From Candidatus Gastranaerophilales bacterium (lineage in GTDB: Bacteria > Cyanobacteriota > Vampirovibrionia > Gastranaerophilales > Gastranaerophilaceae), in contig CAAFYU010000069.1 in the NCBI GenBank assembly GCA_900767135.1, forward strand, positions 1 to 56,939: 56,939 nucleotides of DNA, written 5' to 3'. This document shows positions 34,650 through 43,912 of this stretch, one piece after another. The notes below the pieces were generated by a model. It ran no database searches and was not told the origin of the DNA. It saw nothing but the letters and a program-made list of their open reading frames with translations. A program made the translations under genes and the position numbers. Each line of letters begins with the position of its first letter. The first letter of the stretch is position 1.

Positions 34650-34860
34650 GATTGAATCCAGTTCAGAAAGCAACTAAGCAGCTAGGAAGCGAAGCAGCTA
34701 AGTAATCAAGAAGACGATAATAGTCGCAATTCACGTCATTCTGAGCGTTTAGCGAAAGAATCCAGTGGGGAAACAGTAAGTAGGTCGGCATTGCGGAATT
34801 ACGTACGAGTGACTAACTCGGGGAGCGAGTAACGTAATTCATATCTGCGACAGCAATATA
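34650..34860. repeat. Cluster of dispersed repeat modules
   Basis: This gene-free stretch contains the CTAAGCAGCTAGGAAGCGAAG module (34673-34693), GACGATAATAGTCGCAATTC (also near 24195-24214, reverse), a palindromic CGTCATTCTGAG...GAAAGAATCC unit (34734-34763), and a GTAGGTCGGCATTGC scrap (about 34781). The same modules, in varied order and orientation, make up pilin leaders elsewhere in the window. Confidence 0.7.
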
Positions 34861-34868
34861 AATGGCTG

Positions 34869-36122
34869 TTACGAGCGAGAAGTAATTTCAAGAGCTTGAA
34901 CAACAACAGGATCCCATTTTGAACCTGATTCAGATTTAATTATTTCAAGAGCTTTTTCTTGTGGAAAAGCTTTTCTGAAAGGCCTGTCTGATGTTAATGC
35001 ACAATACGCATCTGCAACAGCAATAATTCTTGAACCAAATGGAATTGACTGTCCTTTCAATCCTTCCGGTTCTCCGGAGCCGTCATATCTTTCCTTTTGG
35101 TAAGTAATATATGGAACTACTTCTGATAAGAAGTTGATATTCATCAATAAGTGAACTCCAAAATCAGAGTGTTCTTTAATTTGTTTCAACTCTTCTGCTG
35201 AAAGTTTTCCGCTTGTCGCAAACAATTTTTCAGGAACCGCAATTTTGCCGACATTTTGCAACAAACCTGCATAATATATTAAATCTGTTGTTTTTTCGTT
35301 CAAACCTAACTGTTTACAGATTTTTCGAGCTAATTTTGCAGTGTTTTTTGAGTGCGAAACTTTGTATTGTCCTTTTGTATCAACTGCATAAGCCAAATGT
35401 TCTACAAAATCCTGTTGATAGTCACACAAATCACCGATTAGTGCTGTTAATTCAGCCCTAATATGTTGTAAATCGCTTGTGGAAGAGGAACTATCATCAA
35501 TAATTTTGTTTGTATCATCAATTGTTGTTTGCAACGTCATTGATGTTGCAAAAAGGACCGCAATACTTTCTACAAGCTCAATATACTCTTTATTAATAGG
35601 CGTGTCATTTTCTAAAACTATCACGCCTGTTGACTTAATATTGCAATGCATAGGCACAGCAACGGATTTTTCAATAACAGTATCTCCGCCAAGGAAAGCC
35701 TTGCCGACAATTGTTGAATCATCTGGCGGAAGAGTTTTTTCAGCACTGCTTGTAGTGCCGACAAGTTCTAGGTTTTTATTTTTTTCAAGGTAAATATGAC
35801 AAGCTTTAAGCTCTAACATTTGAGCGATAGACTGTGCAATTGATGTATAAATTGCTTGTTCTTCGGACTTGTTAAAGCTCAACACATAAAGAGTGTTTTG
35901 CAAAGAATAAATTGAGATAAGCTCTTTAAGCTGATTTATTAAACCGGCTTTTTTATCTTTTACGCTATTCCCGATTTTTCTTGCTAAATCTTCCGAAATA
36001 AGGTTTTCAGCAATAAAATCTCCGAGGTTTAGAGCAAAAATTTCTTCAAGAGGATCTTCGCCAACCAAATAATCAGATTGTGAAAATAGTGAAACGCCGT
36101 TTTTATTCTCTTCTTTTGTCAT
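34869..36122 (-). CDS. GAF plus degenerate HD-GYP domain protein
   Basis: This 417-residue protein has a helical N-terminus, a GAF-like domain (about 70-200) and an HD-GYP fold (about 225-415). The fold is clear: HSKNTAKLARKICKQLGL, GKIAVPEKL, and KERYDGSGEPEGLKG. The key metal ligands are changed. The HD pair reads Gln289-Asn290, the HHE region reads Gln342-Lys343-Glu344, GYP reads Gly350-Glu351-Pro352, and Asp of AYDAL is Cys374. Active enzymes hydrolyse cyclic-di-GMP; this one probably cannot and may act as a ligand-binding or signalling relay. It stands alone on the minus strand. Confidence 0.85.
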   Translation of the reverse strand: MTKEENKNGVSLFSQSDYLVGEDPLEEIFALNLGDFIAENLISEDLARKIGNSVKDKKAGLINQLKELISIYSLQNTLYVLSFNKSEEQAIYTSIAQSIAQMLELKACHIYLEKNKNLELVGTTSSAEKTLPPDDSTIVGKAFLGGDTVIEKSVAVPMHCNIKSTGVIVLENDTPINKEYIELVESIAVLFATSMTLQTTIDDTNKIIDDSSSSTSDLQHIRAELTALIGDLCDYQQDFVEHLAYAVDTKGQYKVSHSKNTAKLARKICKQLGLNEKTTDLIYYAGLLQNVGKIAVPEKLFATSGKLSAEELKQIKEHSDFGVHLLMNINFLSEVVPYITYQKERYDGSGEPEGLKGQSIPFGSRIIAVADAYCALTSDRPFRKAFPQEKALEIIKSESGSKWDPVVVQALEITSRS

Positions 36123-36327
36123 TAATTTTTCCTTACATACATGCCTTCATGATTAAGTACGACAAAAACGGGTTAAAACTTTAATGAATTTTACAAAAAT
36201 TCATACAAATAGAGGAGAAAAATCACAATTTCTACTCCAAATAGTGTAGAAAAACAGGCTGATTTTAAGGCTTTTCAAATACATGTAAAAATTTGTTCAT
36301 AACCGCTTAACCTACTTAAAAAGTATA

Positions 36328-36356
36328 TTGATTAAAGAATTTCATTGGTGTTAAAT
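36328..36356 (+). promoter_or_regulatory. Promoter of the S41 protease gene, leaderless arrangement
   Basis: TTGATT, 17 bases, TTAAAT, then six bases (GTTGAT) to ATG 36363, with no Shine-Dalgarno. Confidence 0.55.
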
Positions 36357-36362
36357 GTTGAT

Positions 36363-37595
36363 ATGAAGAGAAGTCAAATTATTATTTTCATATTGTTGAT
36401 ATCGACGTTGTTTGTACTTAACAGAGTTTTTATAAGTACGGAAGATGCTAATCTGGAAGAGCAACCGGAGATGGTAAATCATGACAAAGTTTCCTCTCAA
36501 AGGTTGTTTGACAACAGTTGGAAAATAATTCGTGATAACTATTACGATAAAGATTTGAATGAACAATCTTGGAATTATTGGAAAGAACGTTACCATGGGG
36601 AAATTAAGACTGATGAAGATGCCAAAGTCGCAATTGATACTATGCTAGCAAGTCTTGATGATCCGTATTCCAGATATATGTCAAGATCAGAGTATCTTGA
36701 ACAAAATAATTCGATTAATTCAAAAATCACAGGTATTGGGGTAAATATCTCCTCTGTTGCGGGAAAAATTCATATTGTAAGCGTTATGGAAGGAACTCCG
36801 GCACAATTTGCAAATCTGCTTCCAAAAGATATTATAATTGCAATTAATGGGAAAGAAGTAAACGGACTTTCTCTTTCAGAGGTTGCAAACCTTGTAAGAG
36901 GGCCTGAAAACAGTTTTGTAAATATCACAATTTTACGGAACAATGACAAATTAACAAAACGTGTTATGCGTAAGGAAATTAAGATAAAAACCGTAAAAAG
37001 TTCTGTAATTGATAAGAATATCGGCTATATTCAAATAACAAGTTTTATTGGTTCAACAACTCCTAACGAGTTTTTAGAAGCTCTTGAAAAAACAAAGAAC
37101 ACAAAAGGGTTAATCTTAGACCTTAGAGGTAATACCGGTGGGCTTTTACCAAATGCCGTATTTATTGCAAACTTGTTTATTCCGCAAGGGAATATTGTAA
37201 GTATAGTTGGTAGAAACGGTTATAAATACGATATAAATGCTCAAAATACTGAATTTAGTATCCATAAGCCGACTATTGTTTTGGTTGACGGGAATTCTGC
37301 CAGTGCGAGTGAAATCTTGTCAGGAGCATTAAAAGATTACAACAAGGCAAAACTATTAGGGACAAAAACGTATGGCAAAGGTATGGTTCAAAAGATTATT
37401 CCGATGCCAAATGAAACAGGCATAAATCTAACTGTCGCAAAATATTTAACGCCAAAAGGTACCGACATAAATAAAAAAGGGATTACACCGGATATAAGTG
37501 TTGATTTAAGCATAAAAGATGTAAAAAATAACAACGATGCTCAGCTCCAAACTGCAAAAAATGTGTTATCGCAGATGCTGTTAAGCAAGAAGTAA
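36363..37595 (+). CDS. S41-family C-terminal processing protease
   Basis: This 410-residue protein has an N-terminal membrane anchor (IIIFILLISTLFVLNRVF), a PDZ domain (about 120-205), and the S41 core: LILDLRGNTGGLL, then NSASASEILSGAL with nucleophile Ser314 and general base Lys339 in TYGKGMVQ. CtpA-type enzymes trim exported proteins in the periplasm. The start ATG 36363 is chosen because a promoter ends six bases before it; an upstream TTG at 36345 would lie inside that promoter. Confidence 0.92.
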   Translation: MKRSQIIIFILLISTLFVLNRVFISTEDANLEEQPEMVNHDKVSSQRLFDNSWKIIRDNYYDKDLNEQSWNYWKERYHGEIKTDEDAKVAIDTMLASLDDPYSRYMSRSEYLEQNNSINSKITGIGVNISSVAGKIHIVSVMEGTPAQFANLLPKDIIIAINGKEVNGLSLSEVANLVRGPENSFVNITILRNNDKLTKRVMRKEIKIKTVKSSVIDKNIGYIQITSFIGSTTPNEFLEALEKTKNTKGLILDLRGNTGGLLPNAVFIANLFIPQGNIVSIVGRNGYKYDINAQNTEFSIHKPTIVLVDGNSASASEILSGALKDYNKAKLLGTKTYGKGMVQKIIPMPNETGINLTVAKYLTPKGTDINKKGITPDISVDLSIKDVKNNNDAQLQTAKNVLSQMLLSKK

Positions 37596-37650
37596 AGCTG
37601 TTTTTGGATAACATTAACGTATATCGTCACTATTAGGTGCAATAATAAAG

Positions 37651-37680
37651 AAAACCTGATTTCAAAACGAAATCAGGTGA
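37651..37680 (-). terminator. Intrinsic terminator, likely bidirectional
   Basis: ACCTGATTT and AAATCAGGT around a seven-base loop. On the minus strand it runs into TTTTCTTTATT, just after the small frame at 37718-37881; it may also end the S41 protease mRNA. Confidence 0.65.
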
Positions 37681-37717
37681 AAATTTGTAGGGGAAAAATA
37701 AATTGGAGTTAAAATGT

Positions 37718-37881
37718 TAGATTAAATGTAAAGCTTGTTTGTTTGCCATTGCAATGAAATTCATTTGGGCAAATAAAAGTTCTGAACGGTCTTCAAATGG
37801 CTGGTTATTATTGACTGTAACTTGATTTTCATAAATGTTTTTAAGTTTGTCGTCAATTTTTTTCAAATTTGCTACTGCCAT
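37718..37881 (-). pseudogene. Small frameshifted gene
   Basis: GAGAGG lies before ATG 37881 (MAVANLKK). The ATG frame shifts to noise after an A6 run at about codon 8. The next frame, entered with one more A, reads a protein-like IDDKLKNIYENQVTVNNNQ and on to QALHLI and a stop 36 bases before a terminator. Intact, it would be about 54 residues. It is either a pseudogene, a sequencing slip, or a case of slippage at A6. It is too short for confidence. Confidence 0.4.
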
Positions 37882-38051
37882 TTTATGCCTCTCATTCTTC
37901 TTATTAAGTGCTTGTGTATATATAAAGTATATACAAGTTCTCGAATTTCACAAAAGGCTTCATTTGTTACATTTCTTCATATTTTAACAAAAAACGCAAT
38001 ATTTTCGTGTTTTTTGTTTTTATTATTAATATAGGGAAAAATAGGATAATT

Positions 38052-40217
38052 ATGCTCGACAACGATTTGACTAAAAAACAGCAAATACCTCAATTTCAGG
38101 CTATGTCACAGGCTCAGGCAGCAGGGATTCAAAACCAAAACCAGCAGAGCATGCAAGCTAATCCTGAGTTGTTGAAGCAAAATATTCAAGATTCGTATGT
38201 TGGCGGAAGAGTTGCAGAAACAGCTGACGATCCAAAGGGAATGCTTGCCACAGGTGCAATTGCAGTACCTACTTGGTTCGCAATAAGCCAAGGTATGGAC
38301 GCATTTGCAAAAAAATCCAGAGGTGATTATCAGTCTACTGTCCAGTACAAAATCGGGAAATTTGGGGACGATATTTCAAACTATGTTACAAACAACAAGG
38401 TTACAAAATCATCGTTTGTCCAATCAATACTTGCTAAATACGGAAAATTTAAAAACTATATAAATAATAAAGTTATTGGTAATTCTAAAATTTTAACTGC
38501 ATTCTTTGGCACTCCGTCAAAACCGGAATTAGACATGGTTAAAGGTCAGTATAACGGAATGTGGGGTATGCAAATTTTTGACTATCCGCAACATGGAGAA
38601 CAATTTGTAGCACCTCTAAAACATGTTGAAGACCTTGATTGTTACGGAGCAAAACCTGATGAAATTACAAAATTTAAAGATTTAATTTCAAGAGCATCAA
38701 CAAAAGAAGCAAAATATGAAATACTTCAAAATGCAGAAGTAGAAACAATTTTGAAAAATTCTAGAAAAAATTTAACTCCTACACAGATTAATCAAGAACT
38801 TGCAAGCTTTAAAGCTTTAGCTCCGGAAGAAAAAATTCACAAGCTTAAAGATATGAAAGCATTTGAATGGGGTTACAAAGATTTCGCAGAAATGGAAAAG
38901 GTTGCAAAACACGCACAAGATAACCTTCCACGAATTTTAGAAGCTACTCACGATGCCAACCGTAATATGTTTGCAAGAATTTACGGTTCTAAACATAGTA
39001 CATTTGGAAAAATAATGAACAAATTATTGGGACGTGAGGTTTATGCTTGTGAAACTGCAAACAAATTAGCTGCGGAATTAGGAAATATTAATTTAGCTGA
39101 AAATCCGGAACTTGCTGATGTATTAAAAAGAACCGGTTTTGACAAGAAAATTCCTAAGACCCTTTTTGGTAAAGCATTTACAAAATATGCTCATATGATT
39201 ACCGAAGGTGCGACAAACAGGGTTGCCGGTGGAAAACTTGTTGCGATTATGCAGGCAGGATATTTGGCTGACGTAATTTACAAAACAGCAAAAACCGAAG
39301 GTGGCGGCGGCGAAAAATTTAAGTCATTTATGGAACGTTTTACTGAAATGATTGCATTCTTCGTTTGTATGCCGTTTGCACTTAAATTAATGCATCATAT
39401 TGGCGGTTTGCAATATATCGGAATGGACAAAAAAGCTGTGGAAGCGTACAGAGCTGCATTGAAACTACATAACGAAAAGTCAATGGCAGGTTTATTCAAA
39501 AATCAAGCCGCTTGGAAAGTATCAAAGGATAATTTGTTAAATTTACTTAATGCAAATACTAAAAATCCATTTACTAAGTTATTAAAACGTATCGGACGTA
39601 CAGTAACAGTTGGTTTGGAACAAATCAGACCGTATGACTCAAAAGCTATTGTTCGAAATGGTGTAATGAGTAAAATTAAAGACCTATTCAGACACCCTAA
39701 ATTTGGAATAAAACAAATGGCAGGTTATCCAATGAGAATTATTTTGGGTATGATGATTTTACTTCCTATATTCAACAAGATTGCCGTAAAATGTTCCCAC
39801 TTGTTGTTTGGCAAACCTAAAAAATCTATCTTAGATGAAGGTAAAGAGGATGAAGCTGCTAAAAAACAAGCAGAAGCATTGCAAGCTCAACAACTTCAAC
39901 AAATGCAACAGGCTCAACAACAGGCAGCTGTTCAAAACGCCCAAAATGCTCAAAATGGACAAGCCCAAAACGGACAACAAAACCCTTCAAATTTGTTGAA
40001 CAAATATAAAAATCAACCGCAAAATGGGGCTCAAACAATATCAAATACTGCCAATAACGCAACTTTAAACAAGCCGACGGAACCTATAAGAACATATATT
40101 CCATCACCACAGGGTGTTATTGTCCATAATCAAACAGATACATCTGCTGCTGATGCAGCTTTGATGAGAGCCAACAATGCAGAACAGATTGCTCTACAAA
40201 CCTTAAAGATGAATTAA
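38052..40217 (+). CDS. Large lineage-specific membrane-associated protein
   Basis: This 721-residue protein has no recognised domain. Visible parts are a Gln-rich N-terminus; a hydrophobic segment near residues 60-80; a long helical, charged middle; two hydrophobic stretches near 435-455 (MIAFFVCMPFALKLM) and 565-590 (RIILGMMILLPIFNKIAV); and a Gln/Asn/Ala-rich low-complexity region (about 620-690) with QQAQ repeats. I start it at ATG 38052, after TAGGATAATT, rather than the TTG-type upstream codon. Its architecture echoes the smaller proteins at 1494 and 2927. A terminator follows. Confidence 0.72.
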   Translation: MLDNDLTKKQQIPQFQAMSQAQAAGIQNQNQQSMQANPELLKQNIQDSYVGGRVAETADDPKGMLATGAIAVPTWFAISQGMDAFAKKSRGDYQSTVQYKIGKFGDDISNYVTNNKVTKSSFVQSILAKYGKFKNYINNKVIGNSKILTAFFGTPSKPELDMVKGQYNGMWGMQIFDYPQHGEQFVAPLKHVEDLDCYGAKPDEITKFKDLISRASTKEAKYEILQNAEVETILKNSRKNLTPTQINQELASFKALAPEEKIHKLKDMKAFEWGYKDFAEMEKVAKHAQDNLPRILEATHDANRNMFARIYGSKHSTFGKIMNKLLGREVYACETANKLAAELGNINLAENPELADVLKRTGFDKKIPKTLFGKAFTKYAHMITEGATNRVAGGKLVAIMQAGYLADVIYKTAKTEGGGGEKFKSFMERFTEMIAFFVCMPFALKLMHHIGGLQYIGMDKKAVEAYRAALKLHNEKSMAGLFKNQAAWKVSKDNLLNLLNANTKNPFTKLLKRIGRTVTVGLEQIRPYDSKAIVRNGVMSKIKDLFRHPKFGIKQMAGYPMRIILGMMILLPIFNKIAVKCSHLLFGKPKKSILDEGKEDEAAKKQAEALQAQQLQQMQQAQQQAAVQNAQNAQNGQAQNGQQNPSNLLNKYKNQPQNGAQTISNTANNATLNKPTEPIRTYIPSPQGVIVHNQTDTSAADAALMRANNAEQIALQTLKMN

Positions 40218-40242
40218 TTTCGTAAGGATTATATAAAATAAT

Positions 40243-40277
40243 GAATTCTCCCTGACAATTACGTCAAGGGAGAATTC
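40243..40277 (+). terminator. Strong hairpin terminator
   Basis: GAATTCTCCCT and AGGGAGAATTC form a perfect 11-base stem, extended by GAC/GTC inside. It lies 25 bases after the 721-residue gene. The T-run is weak, so it may also act as a 3' stabiliser. Confidence 0.65.
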
Positions 40278-40324
40278 GTTGTTGAAATATATATATAATA
40301 AGAATTTATTTTTTTAGTATCGGA

Positions 40325-42169
40325 TTATTCAACCGTAACAGATTTTGCCAGGTTACGAGGCTGGTCAACGTCTTTGCCCAAGAATTCTGCAATATAATAA
40401 GCAATCAACTGCAACGGAATCATCGCAATAATTGGCGAGAACAACTCTTGAACATCAGGAACTCTAATTATATTTTCAAACAAATCGTTCAATTTTTCGT
40501 CTTTCGAGTTTGTCAACGCAATCATTCGAGCATTACGTGCCTTAGCCTCTTCACTGTTTGAAAGAAGTTTCTCATAAACTGAACCGTTCATCAAAATTGA
40601 CAATACCGGCATTGTTTCGTCCAACATCGCAATCGGCCCATGTTTAAGTTCCCCTGCCGGATAACCTGTCGCATTGATATAACTGATTTCTTTCAACTTC
40701 AAAGCACCTTCTAACGCTGTCGGATAGTTAATCCCTCTTGCAATATAGATAAAATCTTTTGTATTAGCATAAACTTTTGCAACTTTTTGAATGTCTTCTT
40801 TATGTGCAAGAATTTGTTCAATTTTTTGCGGTAAAATCATTAATTCTGCTTTTAAAGAAGTCAAAGTTGAAGTATCAACACTTTCTTTAATTTCAGCCAT
40901 ATACAATGACAAAAGATAAAATGCCATCAATTGTGCAATATAAGATTTTGTAGCAGCGACAGAAACCTCAATACCGGCATTTACAGGAACCAAACTGTCT
41001 GCTTCACGAGCCATAGCACTATCCGGACGGTTTGTAATAATCAATATATGAGAACCTTTTGCCTTCGCTTGTTTGATAGCAGTTAAAGTATCAGCTGTTT
41101 CTCCGGATTGAGAAACCCCGATAACCAAAGTGTTTTCATCTGTCACAGTTCGGCGGTAGATATATTCACTTGATGCTTCAACATCAACCGGAATTCCGCA
41201 GAAGTTTTCAATCAAATATTTCCCAATCATACCGGCATGAAGAGATGTTCCACAAGCAATAATTTGAATTCTGTTTAATTTTCTAAGTGTTTCCTTGTTT
41301 AATTTCACTTCATTAAGCACGATATTTTCATCAGGAGCATGAAGTCGACCGACCAAAATATTTCTAATTACATCTGGTTGCTCATGAATTTCTTTGAGCA
41401 TGAAGTGCTTGTAACCCATTTTACTTAAAGCTACCGGTTCCCAAGGCAAAACTTCAATTTTTGGAGTTAATGTTTTTGCATCACTATCAATTAATGTCAT
41501 TGAATTTGGAGTTAATGTCGCAATTTGATTATCTTCTAAATATATTGCCTTATTTGTATGTTTAATAATCGCAGGAACATCAGATGCTGCAAAGTATTCG
41601 CCTTGCCCAACACCAACTAGCAACGGAGCATTTCTTTTTGTAATTACGAGTGTATTTTTACAATCATTATGCATTACACATAGAGCATAAGCCCCTTCTA
41701 TCTCTTTTGTAGCAAGTCTTACAGCTTCTGTTAAATCTTTACACTCAGCATATTTTCTGGCAACAAGGTGAGCAACCGTTTCAGTATCAGTTTGAGATCT
41801 GAATACGCACCCTTCTGCTTCCAGTTTTTGTCTAAGTTCTTTGTAGTTTTCAATAATACCATTGTGAACAACAACCAACCTTCCGCAATTACAAGTGTGA
41901 GGGTGAGCATTCAAAAGTGTTGGAGCACCATGAGTTGCCCAACGAATATGTCCTATGCCCATTGTGGAAGAATTGAATTCAGTTTCGTGTCCTCTTAACG
42001 CTTCACGAAGATTTCCCAATTTTCCGATAGCTTTATAAACTTTTATATCATCAGGGCACATAACAGCAATACCAGAAGAGTCATATCCTCTATATTCAAG
42101 CTGTTCCAATCCGTCTACTAATATATCAACTACGGGTTTGTTACCCACATATCCAACTATTCCACACAT
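40325..42169 (-). CDS. glmS: Glutamine--fructose-6-phosphate aminotransferase
   Basis: This 614-residue protein begins MCGIVGYVGNKP, whose Cys becomes the N-terminal nucleophile of the glutaminase. YRGYDSSGIAV and the RWATHGAPT motif follow. Two SIS domains (CGTSLHAG, VIGVSQSGETADTL, VAATKSYIAQL) and the C-terminal LAKSVTVE complete the enzyme. It makes glucosamine-6-phosphate, the first step to peptidoglycan and outer-membrane amino sugars. GGAGAG precedes ATG 42169. No glmS ribozyme-like leader is visible in the 146 bases upstream. Confidence 0.96.
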   Translation of the reverse strand: MCGIVGYVGNKPVVDILVDGLEQLEYRGYDSSGIAVMCPDDIKVYKAIGKLGNLREALRGHETEFNSSTMGIGHIRWATHGAPTLLNAHPHTCNCGRLVVVHNGIIENYKELRQKLEAEGCVFRSQTDTETVAHLVARKYAECKDLTEAVRLATKEIEGAYALCVMHNDCKNTLVITKRNAPLLVGVGQGEYFAASDVPAIIKHTNKAIYLEDNQIATLTPNSMTLIDSDAKTLTPKIEVLPWEPVALSKMGYKHFMLKEIHEQPDVIRNILVGRLHAPDENIVLNEVKLNKETLRKLNRIQIIACGTSLHAGMIGKYLIENFCGIPVDVEASSEYIYRRTVTDENTLVIGVSQSGETADTLTAIKQAKAKGSHILIITNRPDSAMAREADSLVPVNAGIEVSVAATKSYIAQLMAFYLLSLYMAEIKESVDTSTLTSLKAELMILPQKIEQILAHKEDIQKVAKVYANTKDFIYIARGINYPTALEGALKLKEISYINATGYPAGELKHGPIAMLDETMPVLSILMNGSVYEKLLSNSEEAKARNARMIALTNSKDEKLNDLFENIIRVPDVQELFSPIIAMIPLQLIAYYIAEFLGKDVDQPRNLAKSVTVE

Positions 42170-42259
42170 AATTTTTACTCTCCATAATCTAAAAACTATA
42201 AACATATTATAACATTGAAAAAATCAAATATAAAAATCCTTACAAAATTTTTACATCTC

Positions 42260-42288
42260 TTGTCAAAATTAATAATATGTAGTATTAT
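42260..42288 (+). promoter_or_regulatory. Sigma-70 promoter of the M48 peptidase gene
   Basis: TTGTCA, 17 bases, TATTAT; AAAGGAA lies between it and ATG 42316. Confidence 0.65.
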
Positions 42289-42315
42289 TTTCTCGAAAGG
42301 AATAATGGAAATATT

Positions 42316-43029
42316 ATGAAAAAGTTTTTAGTGTTATTGGGATTAGTTGGAGTTCTTTTTAGCGGAACATGTGCGATGGCGGAAGATGCCGTACTTATTA
42401 CGGGAGTAAATATATCTAACTTCTGGAAGAAAAAAGGGATTGACCAAGAAAAAGTTTTAGCAGTCGGCCAAAAAATTCTTATTGATAATAAAATTACAAA
42501 ACGTGTGCCGATTTTTGTACTTTACAATAACAAAGTATTTAATGCGTATTCTAACTCTTATGACAAATGCGTATATATATATTCATCATTATTTTCATAT
42601 ATGGATAATGACGACGAACTTGCAGCTGTTTTATCACACGAAATTGCACACTCCGTTGAAGCATACGGTGGTCTTACAAAATTCATTGCTATGCAAGCAA
42701 ATTCTAAAAAATACGAGCAAAAAGCAGATTTAAACGGAATTGATTATATGGTAAAAGCCGGCTATGACCCGATTGCAATGATTACTTTTTATAATAAGGT
42801 ATTGGGCGAACCGGTATGGGATTGGGGATTTACATATACACACCCGAAAGGTTCAAAACGTTTGATTGACGCATATAAATATATTTACGTAAAATATCCT
42901 AAATACTTGAATTCACCGCTTACACAAACAGCATCTTATAAAAATTTTGAGTATTCAATGTCAAAAGAAATAAAAGAATTTCAACAAAAACAAAAAAGAC
43001 GTCAAGCTAGACTTCAAGGGGATTTATAA
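42316..43029 (+). CDS. Exported M48-family metallopeptidase
   Basis: This 237-residue protein has a signal peptide ending near CAMA (residue 22). The zinc motif HEIAH spans 108-112, with Glu134 in YEQKADLNGIDYM as the likely third ligand, as in M48/Oma1-like peptidases. Such periplasmic peptidases take part in outer-membrane protein quality control. AAAGGAATAAT lies upstream. The stop overlaps the next ATG by one base (TAATG), so the two exported proteins are made together. Confidence 0.9.
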   Translation: MKKFLVLLGLVGVLFSGTCAMAEDAVLITGVNISNFWKKKGIDQEKVLAVGQKILIDNKITKRVPIFVLYNNKVFNAYSNSYDKCVYIYSSLFSYMDNDDELAAVLSHEIAHSVEAYGGLTKFIAMQANSKKYEQKADLNGIDYMVKAGYDPIAMITFYNKVLGEPVWDWGFTYTHPKGSKRLIDAYKYIYVKYPKYLNSPLTQTASYKNFEYSMSKEIKEFQQKQKRRQARLQGDL

Positions 43030-43865
43030 TGTTTAAAAACTTATTGGCAATTTGTGTTTTATTAACAGGTATGAGTGTTATAGCAGAGGAAGTTCCTATC
43101 GCCATAACACCTTTGCAAAAAATTTCAACAGGCGACAAAACATTGCACGAAGGCGATATTGTCGAATTTAAAGACGTAAAAACAAACGAAGAAATTACAG
43201 GGCTTATTGAAGAACTCAAACCAAACGGCTTCTACGGGGAACAAGCAACTCTTTACATTTCAAATTTTAAATACAAAAATTCTGACAGGCCGATACTCGG
43301 GAGCGTTTATCTAATAGGCGGAGAACATAAAAGATATCAAGACCTTACAAATTATGGAATTGCACCGGTATCTGTGTTTATTCGAGGCGGAGAAGTAATC
43401 CTTAAACCCGAAAAAACAAAGTTGATAGTATTTTTCTCTGACTACATAAATTCAGAAACAACGCCTATAAAAATTAAGCCTGCACAAAAGATTTCAACCT
43501 GTTTTGATGAAATAGAAATCGGCGACAAAATTAACTTTATAACAGCCAAAGATATTTATAAAAACGGGAAATTATATATTGAAAAAGATACCAAAGTCGA
43601 AGGCATAGTTGACTACGTAAGTGACAACGGCTGGGCATCAGATAACGCACAAATAGATTTTAAAACATTTAAAACAACAGATGTTGATGGAAAGACTGTC
43701 ACTATTACAAGTCCTATGTCGATAAACGGCTTTGAGATATTGAAATACAAATCAAACCGTCCGGCACAGTTTTTTAACTACTGCGGAGTCGTATTTAGGG
43801 GAAAAGAAGTCGAAATCAACCCCAATAAAGATAATTTAGAGTTCAATATTTGGCTTAACAAATAG
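43029..43865 (+). CDS. Exported protein of unknown function, coupled to the M48 peptidase
   Basis: This 278-residue protein has a short signal peptide (LLAICVLLTGMSVIA) and a soluble, beta-rich body. A duplicated pattern is visible: ITPLQKISTGDKTLHEGDIV (about 26-45) and IKPAQKISTCFDEIEIGDKI (about 150-169), each followed by GLIEELKPNGFYGEQA- or GIVDYVSDNGWASDNA-like text. Thus it is two copies of one domain. That domain resembles the beta domain in the exported protein at 44815. The start overlaps the M48 stop, so it may be a substrate or partner. Confidence 0.75.
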   Translation: MFKNLLAICVLLTGMSVIAEEVPIAITPLQKISTGDKTLHEGDIVEFKDVKTNEEITGLIEELKPNGFYGEQATLYISNFKYKNSDRPILGSVYLIGGEHKRYQDLTNYGIAPVSVFIRGGEVILKPEKTKLIVFFSDYINSETTPIKIKPAQKISTCFDEIEIGDKINFITAKDIYKNGKLYIEKDTKVEGIVDYVSDNGWASDNAQIDFKTFKTTDVDGKTVTITSPMSINGFEILKYKSNRPAQFFNYCGVVFRGKEVEINPNKDNLEFNIWLNK

Positions 43866-43912
43866 TTGTGCAATACTGACTTGGCAAGATATAGCTAACG
43901 GGCGTCGACGCA

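Noticed and set aside
34734..34763. TCATTCTGAG...AAGAATCC units as insertion sequence ends
   Set aside because: No transposase or target duplications are seen around any copy in the window; they behave as short palindromic repeats.
42170..42315. Possible glmS ribozyme
   Set aside because: Only a short AT-rich stretch with a normal ribosome binding site; no structured conserved core seen.
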